Assembly: GCA_017620055.1 (NCBI GenBank)
Contig: JAFZRD010000139.1
Location: forward strand, 1 to 10,588
DNA: 10,588 nt
From: Lachnospiraceae bacterium
GTDB taxonomy: Bacteria; Bacillota_A; Clostridia; Lachnospirales; Lachnospiraceae
Direction of reading: 5' to 3'
Every line of letters starts with the position of its first letter. The stretch's first letter is position 1. Of the stretch, positions 1 to 6,491 are shown piece by piece. The notes under the pieces are model-generated. The model made no database searches and was not told the DNA's origin. It saw only the letters and a program-made list of their open reading frames with translations. The translations under genes and the position numbers were made by a program.

Positions 1-22
1 ATTGACAAGGAATGACTAAACC

Positions 23-730
23 ATGTGGAATAAGATTAAGACAATAGTAATAACTGTTTTGGCGACCCTCGGGGTTCTGTTCATAATACTCATGATCATA
101 CCTGTTGATGAGGACGATGAAGCGCAGGTGGAGCAGGTTGCTCAGGCGTCTCATGATGTTCAGGATCCGGTTGAAACCCAGGATACTCAGGTGACACCGG
201 AACCACAGGAATCCACACAATTGGCGGAGGATGAGGAAGAAAAACCTACAACGGCTCCCAATGCCGCTACCGTCGCTGTGGCCATACCTGCTTCGGAAAT
301 CTCCGATAATAAACTGAAGTTTACCACCAAAACGCTTGACGGGAAGAGGGTGGATCAGAGCATTTTTGCCGACTATGATATAACGCTCGTCCATGTGTGG
401 GGCACATATTGCGGACCATGTATTTCCGAAATGGGCAAATATGCGCACTATTACGATACCATCCCTGATAACGTGAATATTATCGGGATAGTTTGCGATG
501 TTTATGACGGATTTGACAACAATGTGGATGATGCGAATGATATATTGAGTGATGCGGGGGCCGGATTTATGAACCTTCGTACAAGTGACAGTGTTTTTGA
601 TATAACACAGGGGATACAGGTCATTCCGTCATCATTTTTTGTTGACAGGGACGGAAATATCATCGGCGAGATGATGATGGGCAAGCATTATGATGATACT
701 ATATCGCGCCTTAACGGATATTTAAGATAA
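23..730 (+). CDS. Membrane-anchored TlpA/thioredoxin-like protein
   Basis: This 235-residue protein has an N-terminal hydrophobic anchor at about residues 7-27 with no lipobox cysteine. An acidic, Gln/Pro/Thr-rich spacer follows (about 28-92), then a thioredoxin-fold domain (about 94-235). The active site reads WGTYCGPC, with C130 and C133 as the redox pair, and P202 in VIPSSFFVD is the expected cis-proline. The layout fits extracytoplasmic TlpA/ResA-like thiol oxidoreductases, which usually reduce or resolve disulfides on secreted clients; the client here is unknown. An in-frame stop at 17-19 rules out a longer start, and an AAGGA at 7-11 serves as a somewhat distant ribosome site. The stop codon overlaps the next gene's ATG by one base (TAATG), so the two are probably translationally coupled. 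The long flexible spacer suggests the domain works away from the membrane within the cell wall. The fold assignment is firm; reductase rather than oxidase is inference. Confidence 0.9.
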   Translation: MWNKIKTIVITVLATLGVLFIILMIIPVDEDDEAQVEQVAQASHDVQDPVETQDTQVTPEPQESTQLAEDEEEKPTTAPNAATVAVAIPASEISDNKLKFTTKTLDGKRVDQSIFADYDITLVHVWGTYCGPCISEMGKYAHYYDTIPDNVNIIGIVCDVYDGFDNNVDDANDILSDAGAGFMNLRTSDSVFDITQGIQVIPSSFFVDRDGNIIGEMMMGKHYDDTISRLNGYLR

Positions 731-2328
731 TGAGAAAAACAGATATTCAAAGTATTACCATACGTTTTCTGCTTACGGTAATACTGTCGGCTTCCCTGCT
801 TTGCGGATGTGATGAGTGGCCGGACGAGACAGATGATGCCGTGGCAATCGAAGAAGATGAGTCAGGAGATAAGCCCGTAAACAGTGGAAATGAAACTCCG
901 GATATTGAACCGGTTGAGATCGGAAGTGATGCACGATCCGCGACCGTAATGATCTATATGAACGGATCCGATCTTGAGACCAAGGCGGGCGAAGCTTCCG
1001 CGGATCTGACCGAGATGATCGATTCGGGTATCGGCGAAAACGTCAATGTCATTGTTCAGACCATGGGTACACGAAAATGGCATGACTATGACATTTCTTC
1101 AAAAACTTCCCAGATATACAGAGTGAACAGGGGCGCCCTAGAACTTGTCAGGGATGACCTGGGCCAGCTTGACTGTACAGAGGCTTCGACCCTGTCGGAT
1201 TTTATTGATTTCGGTAAAAAGAACTACCCGGCAGACAGATACATTCTCATTTTCTGGGATCACGGCGGAGGTCCCGTATATGGATTCGGATACGATGAGT
1301 GGCAGCCGGATACCGAAGCCCTGACCCTTGATGAGATACAGGAAGCCCTTCGTAATAATTCGGACATCAGATTCGACATCATAGGAATGGATTGCTGTAT
1401 AATGGCCAGTCTTGAAACGTGTTACGTTCTGGCTCCGTTTACCAGGTATGCCGTGTTGTCCGAGGACTTTGAATCGGGTCTCGGATGGTCATATACAAAC
1501 TGGATGAAACTGCTTGAAGAAAATCCCGGGATATCAACTCCGCTTCTCGGGAAAAAGATCATCGACAGCATGATAGATGCGAACGAAAACGATGATGAAG
1601 CCGGCGATTCATCGACAATGATATTGGTGAATACAAGAGCCGTTCCCGACCTTTTAAGGAAGTGGACTGATTATGCATATAAGAACTCGGACAGTCTTAT
1701 GGGCCTGAATTACAGTAAGCTCCATATGGCCAGAGGAAGAGGGTTCATGGATCTGTTTTTTGACTCCTGGGATGATGATGAAAGCTTTGTGACGATGGAC
1801 AATTACTATGTAAGCGACATTATGTCCATAGTCGAGAGTGTAGGACGTGAAGATGAGTCCACCAATGATCTCCGTTCATCACTTAAAGCGTGTGTTGCGT
1901 ATTTCGGACACACTTCCGATAAAAATGAGCTTACCGGACTGGCTGTCTCGCTTCCATACGGAGACAGGAGTTTTTATGACCAGCTGGCCGATGTATATTC
2001 AAAATGCGGATTTGATGAAAAGTATATCAACTGGCTCGAGGGGTTCGTCAGTGCCGAAGGCATCGGTGATTATTGCGACTACAGCGGTTTTGAGGATTCA
2101 TGGTGCGGCTGGCAGACATATGAGGAAGGATGGGGTTCCTGCGAGCCGGGTGAAGATTCCGAAGATTGGGAATACGATTACGAAGAAAAAATATGGTACC
2201 TGTATGAAGACGGTAATGTCTATCTCTATGACGATGAATCGGATGTGTTCTTCTTCTACGATGAATATGAGGACCGGTTATACTATTATGATGAGGAAGA
2301 TGATGATTGGTACGTGGTTGAGGATTGA
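730..2328 (+). CDS. Clostripain-family (peptidase C11) lipoprotein with aromatic/acidic repeat tail
   Basis: The 532-residue protein starts with a lipoprotein signal peptide whose lipobox LCGC places the lipidated cysteine at C27. A low-complexity acidic linker runs to about residue 70. The C11 caspase-like core starts at ATVMIYMNGSDLE (71 on) and shows the catalytic dyad: H178 in FWDHGGG and C223 in MDCCIMAS, equivalent to the usual DACLM. D221, two residues before the cysteine, matches the conserved acidic residue that shapes a basic S1 pocket in characterised members, so cleavage after Arg/Lys is plausible but unproven. After about residue 445 the family similarity ends. A region with three cysteines (C449, C459, C471) follows, then tandem Tyr/Phe/Trp-Asp/Glu repeats from 487 to the end. 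The protein should sit on the outer face of the membrane. Its start overlaps the stop of the thioredoxin-like gene, which might keep C223 reduced. The closely related gingipain-type peptidases are a less likely match than C11. Confidence 0.9.
   Translation: MRKTDIQSITIRFLLTVILSASLLCGCDEWPDETDDAVAIEEDESGDKPVNSGNETPDIEPVEIGSDARSATVMIYMNGSDLETKAGEASADLTEMIDSGIGENVNVIVQTMGTRKWHDYDISSKTSQIYRVNRGALELVRDDLGQLDCTEASTLSDFIDFGKKNYPADRYILIFWDHGGGPVYGFGYDEWQPDTEALTLDEIQEALRNNSDIRFDIIGMDCCIMASLETCYVLAPFTRYAVLSEDFESGLGWSYTNWMKLLEENPGISTPLLGKKIIDSMIDANENDDEAGDSSTMILVNTRAVPDLLRKWTDYAYKNSDSLMGLNYSKLHMARGRGFMDLFFDSWDDDESFVTMDNYYVSDIMSIVESVGREDESTNDLRSSLKACVAYFGHTSDKNELTGLAVSLPYGDRSFYDQLADVYSKCGFDEKYINWLEGFVSAEGIGDYCDYSGFEDSWCGWQTYEEGWGSCEPGEDSEDWEYDYEEKIWYLYEDGNVYLYDDESDVFFFYDEYEDRLYYYDEEDDDWYVVED
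2188..2325 (+). repeat. Protein-level tandem repeat, about 10 residues, in protease C-terminus
   Basis: Residues 487-532 of the C11 protease can be aligned as roughly ten-residue units: KIWYLYEDG, NVYLYDDESD, VFFFYDEYED, RLYYYDEEDD and a final partial DWYVVED. Each unit has a hydrophobic/aromatic block of four or five residues followed by an acidic block. The alternation suggests short beta strands joined by acidic turns, which could bind cations or cell-wall polymers; this is inference. The DNA is not repeated closely, so the units have diverged at nucleotide level or are conserved only in character. Confidence 0.6.
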
Positions 2329-2348
2329 GTTCGTAAAGAACTGAAACA

Positions 2349-3047
2349 ATGAGACTTGACAGATATCTGACGGCATCCCGGATCGGGAGCCGAAGCGAAG
2401 TTAAGAATATGATCCGAAAGGGCCTTGTGTCGGTAAATGATACTGTATGCACCGACCCTTCGTTAAATGTTGATAACGGTGATGATGTTTCGGCCGATGG
2501 ACGGAAGGTCATATATCGCGAGCATGTTTATTATATGCTCAATAAGCCTGCCGGATATCTGAGTGCGACAGAAGACGACTCTGACAGAACGGTACTCGAT
2601 CTCTTTCCGGATGATCTTAGAAAAGGTCTCTTTCCGGTCGGAAGGCTTGATAAGGACAGTGTAGGACTTCTTGTAATAACCGATGACGGACCGTTGGCGC
2701 ATCGACTGATGAGCCCCAAGAGCCACGTGGACAAGCGATATCTGATCCGTACGGATGCTCCGATGACCAATGAGGATTCGCGAGCATTTTCGGAGGGGAT
2801 AGTCCTTCGCGACGGAACAGAATTCAGGAGTGCGAGCCTTGTGATATCAGATGACGATCCGACCGAAGCGATCGTTACGATCAGTGAGGGAAAATACCAT
2901 CAGGTTAAGCGTATGACTGAAAGCTGCGGGAAAAAGGTAACATACCTGAAGCGTTTGTCGGTAGGAGAGCTGAATCTTGATCCTGATCTTCGTGAAGGAA
3001 TGTATCGCGAACTTACGGAAGATGAGATCGCCATTCTTTCAAAATGA
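2349..3047 (+). CDS. rsuA: RsuA-family 16S rRNA pseudouridine synthase
   Basis: The 232-residue protein begins with an S4 RNA-binding domain (about 1-55; MRLDRYLTASRIGSRSEV, then GLVSVNDTV) and continues with the pseudouridine synthase domain. The catalytic aspartate is D101 in FPVGRLDKDSVGLLVITDDG. YMLNKPAGYLSA (62-73) and EGKYHQVKRM (180-189) are typical of the RsuA branch rather than of RluB/E/F, so the likely reaction is uridine to pseudouridine at the position equivalent to E. coli 16S U516. The length agrees with the family. It is cytoplasmic and has no functional link to its surface-protein neighbours. The gap to the protease gene is 20 bases, and the ribosome site (TAAAGAAC) is weak, so translation may depend partly on upstream ribosomes. 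Assignment to the family is secure; the exact target base is inferred by homology. Confidence 0.9.
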   Translation: MRLDRYLTASRIGSRSEVKNMIRKGLVSVNDTVCTDPSLNVDNGDDVSADGRKVIYREHVYYMLNKPAGYLSATEDDSDRTVLDLFPDDLRKGLFPVGRLDKDSVGLLVITDDGPLAHRLMSPKSHVDKRYLIRTDAPMTNEDSRAFSEGIVLRDGTEFRSASLVISDDDPTEAIVTISEGKYHQVKRMTESCGKKVTYLKRLSVGELNLDPDLREGMYRELTEDEIAILSK

Positions 3048-3077
3048 TAAACAGGCAATCAGTAAAATAGATCACAT

Positions 3078-3083
3078 GGAGGA
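3078..3083 (+). promoter_or_regulatory. Strong ribosome binding site for the GH16 gene
   Basis: GGAGGA lies six bases before the ATG at 3090, in the 42-base gap after the pseudouridine synthase. It is the best ribosome site in the left block, which suggests high and independent translation of the secreted glucanase. No convincing promoter is visible in the gap. Confidence 0.8.
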
Positions 3084-3089
3084 TATCAA

Positions 3090-4523
3090 ATGAAGAAGAG
3101 ACTGATCATACCGATAGTGGTGTTTGCCATGACCATGACGGGATGCATGCCGGCAGCGGGTGGAGCTGCTGTTTCCGAAAAACCCGCGCAAGAGGCCGGC
3201 ACCGAAACGGGATCCGAAGAAGCCGGCACTGCTGAAGAGGTGAGCGGGGATATCGAGATACCCGAAGGTTATCATCTCGTATGGGCGGATGAATTCGAAG
3301 GCGACACCCTCAGTGAAGAAGACTGGAACCGGGAAACACACGAACCGGGATGGGTCAACCATGAACTTCAGGAGTATGTTCCGAGCGATGAATATGCGTT
3401 CGTCAGGGACGGAGAACTCGTGATCCGTCCGGTGAAGATCGAAAAATCAGGACTTGTCGCATACAGATCCGGGCGCGTCAATACGCAGAACAAACACGAT
3501 TACAAGTACGGAAGATTCGAAGCGAAGATCAAAGTCCCGAGGGGCAAAGGATTCCTTCCGGCATTCTGGATGATGCCCCAGGATGAGAGTTACTACGGAC
3601 AGTGGCCCAAGTGCGGCGAGATAGATATTATGGAAGTACTCGGAGACAGCACCAAGGTCAATTACGGTACGCTTCATTACGGGGAACCGCACAAGCAGAG
3701 TCAGGGGATGTATGATCTTTCATCGGGTGATTTTGCCGATGAATACCATGTGTTCGCGATAGAATGGGAGCCGGGAGAGATACGCTGGTACTGCGACGGT
3801 GTGCAGTATCACAGCGAGAACGACTGGTTCAGCGCAGTAAGCGGTGAAGAGGAGAAACCTTATCCGGCGCCGTTCGACCAGCCTTTCCATGTGATACTTA
3901 ATGTCGCGGTCGGAGGCGACTGGCCGGGTGATCCCGACGACAGCACCGTTTTTGATGAACATGCATGCATGTATGTTGATTATGTCCGTATATTCCAGAA
4001 AGATTCATATGACGAGAACGTTACAAAGCCCGTTAAAGAAGTGTCACTTCGCCAGTCCGACGAAAGCGGTAATTTTGTTTACAACGGAGACTTTGCCGAG
4101 AAGGAAGATCTGACCGACGACGAGAATTGGAAATTCCTGCTGTTTAACGGAGGAGAGGGAAGTGCCGAGATCGGAGATCATGAGATCATAATAACCTCGA
4201 CGAACGAAGGTACGGAAGAGTACTCGGTACAGCTCGTTCAGCCGAAGATGCCGATGGAGGAAGGCTGTTCATACGAATTCTCATTTGAAGCTTGTGCCGA
4301 TGAGCCGCGTACGATAAAGCCCGCGATCACGGCTCCCGATGTGAACTGGATAAGGTATTTCCCGGACACACCGGTAGATCTTACGCCCGAGTGGCAGACG
4401 TTTACATTTGATGTTGAGATGAAGGACAAGACCGACGATAACGGACGTGTAGAATTCAATATGGGTAAACAGGGATCAACCGCGACGGTTCATATCAGAA
4501 ACGTTAAGCTCATAAAGAAGTAG
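3090..4523 (+). CDS. GH16 endo-beta-glucanase lipoprotein (laminarinase/lichenase-like) with C-terminal carbohydrate-binding-like domain
   Basis: The protein has 477 residues. A lipoprotein signal peptide ends in MTGC with lipidated C19, followed by an Ala/Glu/Gly-rich linker to about residue 58. The GH16 catalytic domain spans about 60-303: it opens with YHLVWADEFEGD and carries the motif GEIDIMEVLGD, in which E177 is the expected nucleophile, D179 the helper and E182 the acid/base. LNVAVGGDWPGDPDD (270-284) is characteristic of the laminarinase-type subgroup, so endo-hydrolysis of beta-1,3 or mixed beta-1,3/1,4-glucan is the best guess; lichenase activity cannot be excluded. Residues from about 328 to 477 (NFVYNGDF start, VHIRNVKLIKK end) look like a CBM4/9-type jelly-roll. 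As a lipoprotein it would stay at the cell surface and supply oligosaccharides locally. The stop codon is one base from the convergent stop of the next gene. Confidence 0.93.
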   Translation: MKKRLIIPIVVFAMTMTGCMPAAGGAAVSEKPAQEAGTETGSEEAGTAEEVSGDIEIPEGYHLVWADEFEGDTLSEEDWNRETHEPGWVNHELQEYVPSDEYAFVRDGELVIRPVKIEKSGLVAYRSGRVNTQNKHDYKYGRFEAKIKVPRGKGFLPAFWMMPQDESYYGQWPKCGEIDIMEVLGDSTKVNYGTLHYGEPHKQSQGMYDLSSGDFADEYHVFAIEWEPGEIRWYCDGVQYHSENDWFSAVSGEEEKPYPAPFDQPFHVILNVAVGGDWPGDPDDSTVFDEHACMYVDYVRIFQKDSYDENVTKPVKEVSLRQSDESGNFVYNGDFAEKEDLTDDENWKFLLFNGGEGSAEIGDHEIIITSTNEGTEEYSVQLVQPKMPMEEGCSYEFSFEACADEPRTIKPAITAPDVNWIRYFPDTPVDLTPEWQTFTFDVEMKDKTDDNGRVEFNMGKQGSTATVHIRNVKLIKK

Positions 4524-4524
4524 A

Positions 4525-5412
4525 TCATTCCTGTGTAACCGCCAGACTCTTTCCGTCGCATACGGTCGTGACGTTTCCGTTTTCGGTAATGTAGTAAACG
4601 ATGTTGTGTTTCTCGAGGAAACTGATCAGATGCTCATCGGCCTCGCGTTCCGAGTTCGTGCTTATCACTCCGAATGACGGAGACACTCTTTTGAGGAATT
4701 CTTTTTCGCATTTTTCATAACCGCCGTGGTGGGGAAGTTTGATCCAATCGGCGGATACATCATCATTTCCGGCATTAAGCTGCTCGATACGGTCACCTTC
4801 AACGTCTCCGGTAAAGAGCAGCTTTTTGCTGCCAAGATCATACCGGCACATAAGGGACATGTTGTTGTCGGGCTTCTTGCCGGCAAGAAGCGGTGCAGGA
4901 TCATCCGCAGGCATAAACTCAAGCTCGAGTCCGTCAAATGTAACGCTCATTTTGGAGCTCACCGCGACAGCGTTACGTCCTTCCACGTTCTTATCAAGTT
5001 CCTCCATAAGAGGAGCGTAGCCTTTCTTTTCGCTGACGTAATCGGGATAATACACTGTCCCGACCGGGTAACTCTGGAGTATCCTGACGGCGCTTCCTAT
5101 ATGATCCCTGTCAAAGTGAGTCAGTATCATGTAATCGATCGAAGTGATCTCATGATCCGACAGCCAATCGTCTATCGTATCGAAAGCATCGTCCTTGCCG
5201 GTGTCGATGATCCCCGTAATATCCCCGTAACAGACGATCGCCGCATCAGCCTTTCCGACATCAAGGTTCGTTATGACAAGACTGCGACCGCCCGCATATT
5301 GCGGCGAGGTACTTCTTACAAAGAATATTACGAGCCCGAGAGTTGCCGCTATGCCTAACGCGATCAGCAGTATCTTCAGTGATTTATTGTTTTTCACATT
5401 CTTCATGGACAT
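4525..5412 (-). CDS. Membrane-anchored metallo-beta-lactamase-fold protein, ComEC C-terminal-domain-like
   Basis: The 295-residue protein has a lysine-rich N-terminus and one hydrophobic segment (about 12-32), predicting an N-in anchor and an extracellular enzyme domain. The MBL fold is clear: NLDVGKADAAIV (49-60, compare DVGQGDA in ComEC), IIDTG with D70, the metal motif THFDRDHIG (H99, D101, D103, H104), NNMSLMCRYD, LLFTGDVEGD with D203, and LPHHGG with H228/H229. The order and wording match the C-terminal domain of the competence channel ComEC, which is thought to degrade the non-imported DNA strand. Here the Competence channel itself is missing, so this is one of the stand-alone secreted relatives; nuclease or phosphodiester hydrolase activity is inference. 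Two starts are possible, ATG at 5412 or ATG at 5406; neither has a ribosome site. The gene is convergent with the GH16 gene and divergent from the TRAP operon. Confidence 0.88.
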   Translation of the reverse strand: MSMKNVKNNKSLKILLIALGIAATLGLVIFFVRSTSPQYAGGRSLVITNLDVGKADAAIVCYGDITGIIDTGKDDAFDTIDDWLSDHEITSIDYMILTHFDRDHIGSAVRILQSYPVGTVYYPDYVSEKKGYAPLMEELDKNVEGRNAVAVSSKMSVTFDGLELEFMPADDPAPLLAGKKPDNNMSLMCRYDLGSKKLLFTGDVEGDRIEQLNAGNDDVSADWIKLPHHGGYEKCEKEFLKRVSPSFGVISTNSEREADEHLISFLEKHNIVYYITENGNVTTVCDGKSLAVTQE

Positions 5413-5413
5413 A

Positions 5414-5422
5414 ATTGTAACA
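5414..5422 (-). promoter_or_regulatory. Candidate extended -10 element for the MBL-fold gene
   Basis: Read on the minus strand this is TGTTACAAT, an extended -10 (TG-N-TACAAT, five of six hexamer matches). The -35 region at normal spacing is poor. It ends one base before the first possible ATG (5412), so a transcript would begin near 5407 and be almost leaderless for the second ATG at 5406. Position and lack of any ribosome site agree with that reading, but it is based on one motif. Confidence 0.4.
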
Positions 5423-5437
5423 CGTTTATTTATTTTG

Positions 5438-5466
5438 TTGAAAGCGGTACGAAAACTTTGTAAAAT
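5438..5466 (+). promoter_or_regulatory. Sigma-A-type promoter of the TRAP transporter/kinase operon
   Basis: TTGAAA (5438-5443) and TAAAAT (5461-5466) are separated by exactly 17 bases and each match the housekeeping consensus at five of six positions. Transcription would start near 5473, leaving a leader of about 33 bases before the ATG at 5506. This is the only gap in the right block long enough for a promoter, so it likely drives all three genes. I see no clear operator palindrome overlapping it. Confidence 0.7.
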
Positions 5467-5505
5467 GTTCTTTGTGTTATTTGGGAAAACGGAGAGAGAT
5501 CCATT

Positions 5506-6468
5506 ATGAAAAAACTTCTTAGAAACATTTGCTGCCTCTGTCTTGCAGCTATGATGCCGGCCCTGGCGGGGTGCGGCGGGACGCGCATGATGATGGGAAC
5601 CGGCGGAACGTCAGGGACATATTACGCGTTCGGCGGTGTGCTTGCGCAGTACATGAAGAATTATACCGACTACAGCGTCACCGCGGTCTCCACGGCTGCA
5701 TCCAAGGCCAATATCCAGAGCATAGGAGACGGTGACTATCAGATAGGATTTACGCAGTCCGATGTTATGAACTACGCATGGGAGGGCAGCAGATCGTTTG
5801 AGACGGACGGTCCGTGCCGTGATTTTCGCGTGCTCGGCGCTCTGTATGCGGAGACTGTCCAGCTGATCACGATGAATGAGGATATCAGGACCGTGGACGA
5901 TCTTAAAGGAAAGAGCGTATCGATAGGCGCACCCGGATCGGGCGTGTACTTTAACGCGATGGATGTGCTTGAGGGTGCGGGCATGACGGTTGACGATATC
6001 AAACCGCAGTACCAGAGCTTTGATGACAGTAAGGAAGCCCTCAAGGACGGACAGATCGATGCAGCGTTCATAGTTGCGGGTGCACCGACTTCGGCGATCA
6101 CGGAACTTGCGACAACAAACGGTGTGTTCCTGATACCTATCGAGGGAGGACTTCGCGATGATATCATGAAGCTCTGCCCGTATTACGCTCCGATGCAGAT
6201 ACCGGCGGATACTTACCCGGGGCAGAGTGAGCCTGTCGAGACGATCACGATCAAGGCTACACTCATCGTTGACGAAGCGCTTGACGAGGATTGTGTATAT
6301 CAGCTGACGAAGGCGATATTCGACCACAAGGATGAGATCACAAAGGAAAACGCCAAAGGTGAGGAACTGTCCGTTGAAAACGCGACATCAGGCATAACGG
6401 TCCCGTTTCATGAGGGTGCCGCCCGTTATTACAGGGAGTGCGGCATCGAAGTAAATACACAGAAATAA
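5506..6468 (+). CDS. TRAP transporter solute-binding lipoprotein, TAXI family
   Basis: The 320-residue protein carries a lipoprotein signal peptide ending LAGC, with lipidated C23. The mature part begins at once with the TAXI hallmark MMMGTGGTSGTYYAFGG (28-44). Other family features are STAASKANIQSIGDGDYQIGFTQSD (62-86), DDLKGKSVSIGAPGSG (131-146) and DGQIDAAFIVAGAP (181-194). It captures a solute outside the membrane and delivers it to the TRAP permease encoded 23 bases downstream; transport is normally driven by a sodium or proton gradient rather than ATP. The structurally studied TAXI proteins I know of bind glutamate or related dicarboxylates, but the ligand here cannot be read from sequence. 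A ribosome site GGAGAG (5491-5496) is nine bases before the ATG. The signal peptide has three extra cysteines (C9, C10, C12), unusual but inside the hydrophobic core region. Confidence 0.94.
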   Translation: MKKLLRNICCLCLAAMMPALAGCGGTRMMMGTGGTSGTYYAFGGVLAQYMKNYTDYSVTAVSTAASKANIQSIGDGDYQIGFTQSDVMNYAWEGSRSFETDGPCRDFRVLGALYAETVQLITMNEDIRTVDDLKGKSVSIGAPGSGVYFNAMDVLEGAGMTVDDIKPQYQSFDDSKEALKDGQIDAAFIVAGAPTSAITELATTNGVFLIPIEGGLRDDIMKLCPYYAPMQIPADTYPGQSEPVETITIKATLIVDEALDEDCVYQLTKAIFDHKDEITKENAKGEELSVENATSGITVPFHEGAARYYRECGIEVNTQK

Positions 6469-6491
6469 CCCGGCAGACAGTGAGGAAAGAT

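Noticed and set aside
1..30. TTGACA at 2-7 as a -35 element for the first gene
   Set aside because: No -10-like hexamer lies 16-19 bases downstream; that stretch is already the start of the coding region. The bases are more likely the tail of an upstream gene: ATT GAC AAG GAA TGA reads as a C-terminus, though fifteen bases are too few to call it.
1847..2344. 165-residue + strand frame rich in Met and Lys within the protease gene
   Set aside because: It is the shifted reading of GAT/GAA-rich codons of the acidic tail; no ribosome site or domain.
3060..3070. TAAAAT at 3063-3068 as a -10 for the GH16 gene
   Set aside because: No -35 at suitable spacing, and the predicted transcript start would fall within a few bases of the ribosome site.
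4726..5358. 210-residue + strand reading frame opposite the MBL gene
   Set aside because: No ribosome site or recognisable domain, and the opposite strand encodes a clear MBL protein with all its metal motifs; it is an antisense shadow.
5611..6327. 238-residue - strand reading frame opposite the TAXI binding protein
   Set aside because: Its composition is rich in Arg, His and Cys without domain character, as expected for the reverse of a real gene; the + strand protein is unambiguous.
6438..6491. Longer permease start at ATG 6438
   Set aside because: It overlaps the end of the binding-protein gene, has no ribosome site, and would add 18 polar residues; ATG 6492 has a good site at normal spacing.
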